Program-made: the position numbers and the translations under genes
Shown here: in pieces, positions 63,814 through 64,000 of the stretch
Position numbering within the stretch: the stretch's first letter is position 1
Layout of the letters: the number at the start of each line of letters is the position of its first letter
Assembly: GCA_963510375.1 (NCBI GenBank)
Contig: CAUPES010000004.1
Location: forward strand, 43,975 to 107,974
Direction: 5' to 3'
DNA length: 64,000 nt
Source of the DNA: Fastidiosipila sp963510375
GTDB taxonomy: Bacteria > Bacillota > Clostridia > Saccharofermentanales > Fastidiosipilaceae
Notes under the pieces: generated by a model
Databases searched by the model: none
What the model was told of the DNA's origin: nothing
The model's input: only the letters and a program-made list of their open reading frames with translations

Positions 63814-64000
63814 CTAAATCATTTGTAATTGTTTAGGATAAGAAAATATACTAGGTTTATTAAGTGCTAAATCAATGGCTTTAGCCATTTCATAAGCAAG
63901 GTTTACTGGAACTGCATTGCCTATCATCTTATAGGCATCATTTAGATTTGTATAATAGAATTTAAAATCATCTGGAAATCCTTGTATCCTTGCACATTCT
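63814..64000 (-). CDS. M.HaeIII-like cytosine methyltransferase, partial (3' end)
   Basis: The last 61 residues of a C5 methylase run off the right edge: ECARIQGFPDDF (motif IX), KMIGNAVPVNLAYEMAKAI (motif X), then a 20-residue tail. They match the end of M.HaeIII closely, and the endonuclease follows 9 bases later. This should be the cognate methylase for GGCC. The start and motifs I-VIII lie outside this window. Confidence 0.9.
   Translation of the reverse strand, partial: ECARIQGFPDDFKFYYTNLNDAYKMIGNAVPVNLAYEMAKAIDLALNKPSIFSYPKQLQMI

Overview
The window is AT-rich DNA with strong AGGAGG-type ribosome binding sites, Gram-positive lipoproteins, sortase-type surface proteins and no sign of an outer membrane. 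This fits a low-GC, host-associated Bacillota, probably an anaerobe of the Clostridia/Tissierellia type. The species cannot be named from sequence alone. Most genes lie on the minus strand.

Region 1 (1-9.7 kb) holds nutrient uptake and amino-acid genes: a two-gene ABC-2 exporter, a stand-alone trpB behind a leader peptide with two Trp codons and a terminator, an N-acetylhexosamine kinase (nahK), the methionine importer metN-metI-metQ, a lipoprotein form of MTA/SAH nucleosidase, and a cupin. Region 2 (9.9-26.5 kb) carries a 2121-residue cell-surface GH85 endo-beta-N-acetylglucosaminidase, an EEP-family enzyme, the cysK-cysE cysteine operon behind its own leader-ORF/hairpin, a small membrane protein, a PepSY lipoprotein, an SDR fused to a zinc-finger-like tail, tRNA-Val(CAC), a glycolipid glycosyltransferase and fucO. 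GH85, NahK and FucO together suggest foraging on host glycans.

Region 3 (26.6-32.2 kb) is one operon encoding an FtsX-type ABC transporter with its two-component system, the usual layout for cell-envelope or peptide-antibiotic stress modules. Region 4 (32.4-46.8 kb) has thyA, a GGCT-like gene, a frameshifted inositol-phosphatase gene, two unknown secreted proteins, mgtE behind a 31-codon leader ORF and terminator, a giant InlB-repeat surface protein interrupted by one in-frame amber codon, a HExxH protein, an esterase and trhO.

Region 5 (46.9-64 kb) is accessory DNA rich in defence and mobile genes. It contains an MmeI-like restriction-modification gene broken at a run of six Gs (a likely phase-variation tract), dinD, a PIN-domain protein, nested remnants of IS30 and IS150-like elements, a GIY-YIG/DUF4357 protein, unknown proteins, and a HaeIII-like restriction-modification operon. 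That operon carries a second cytosine methyltransferase and a MORC/MutL-like GHKL ATPase and runs off the right edge.

Three features stand out. First, trpB, cysK and mgtE each have a short translatable ORF placed against a terminator-like hairpin, suggesting that this organism relies on ribosome-coupled attenuation. Second, the methyltransferase-endonuclease-methyltransferase-MORC operon is an unusual restriction architecture. Third, four otherwise intact genes carry a single lesion (a frameshift in a small membrane protein gene, a frameshift in the IMPase gene, an amber codon in the surface protein, and a G-tract slip in the MmeI-like gene). These could be phase variation, real decay or consensus errors; raw reads would decide.
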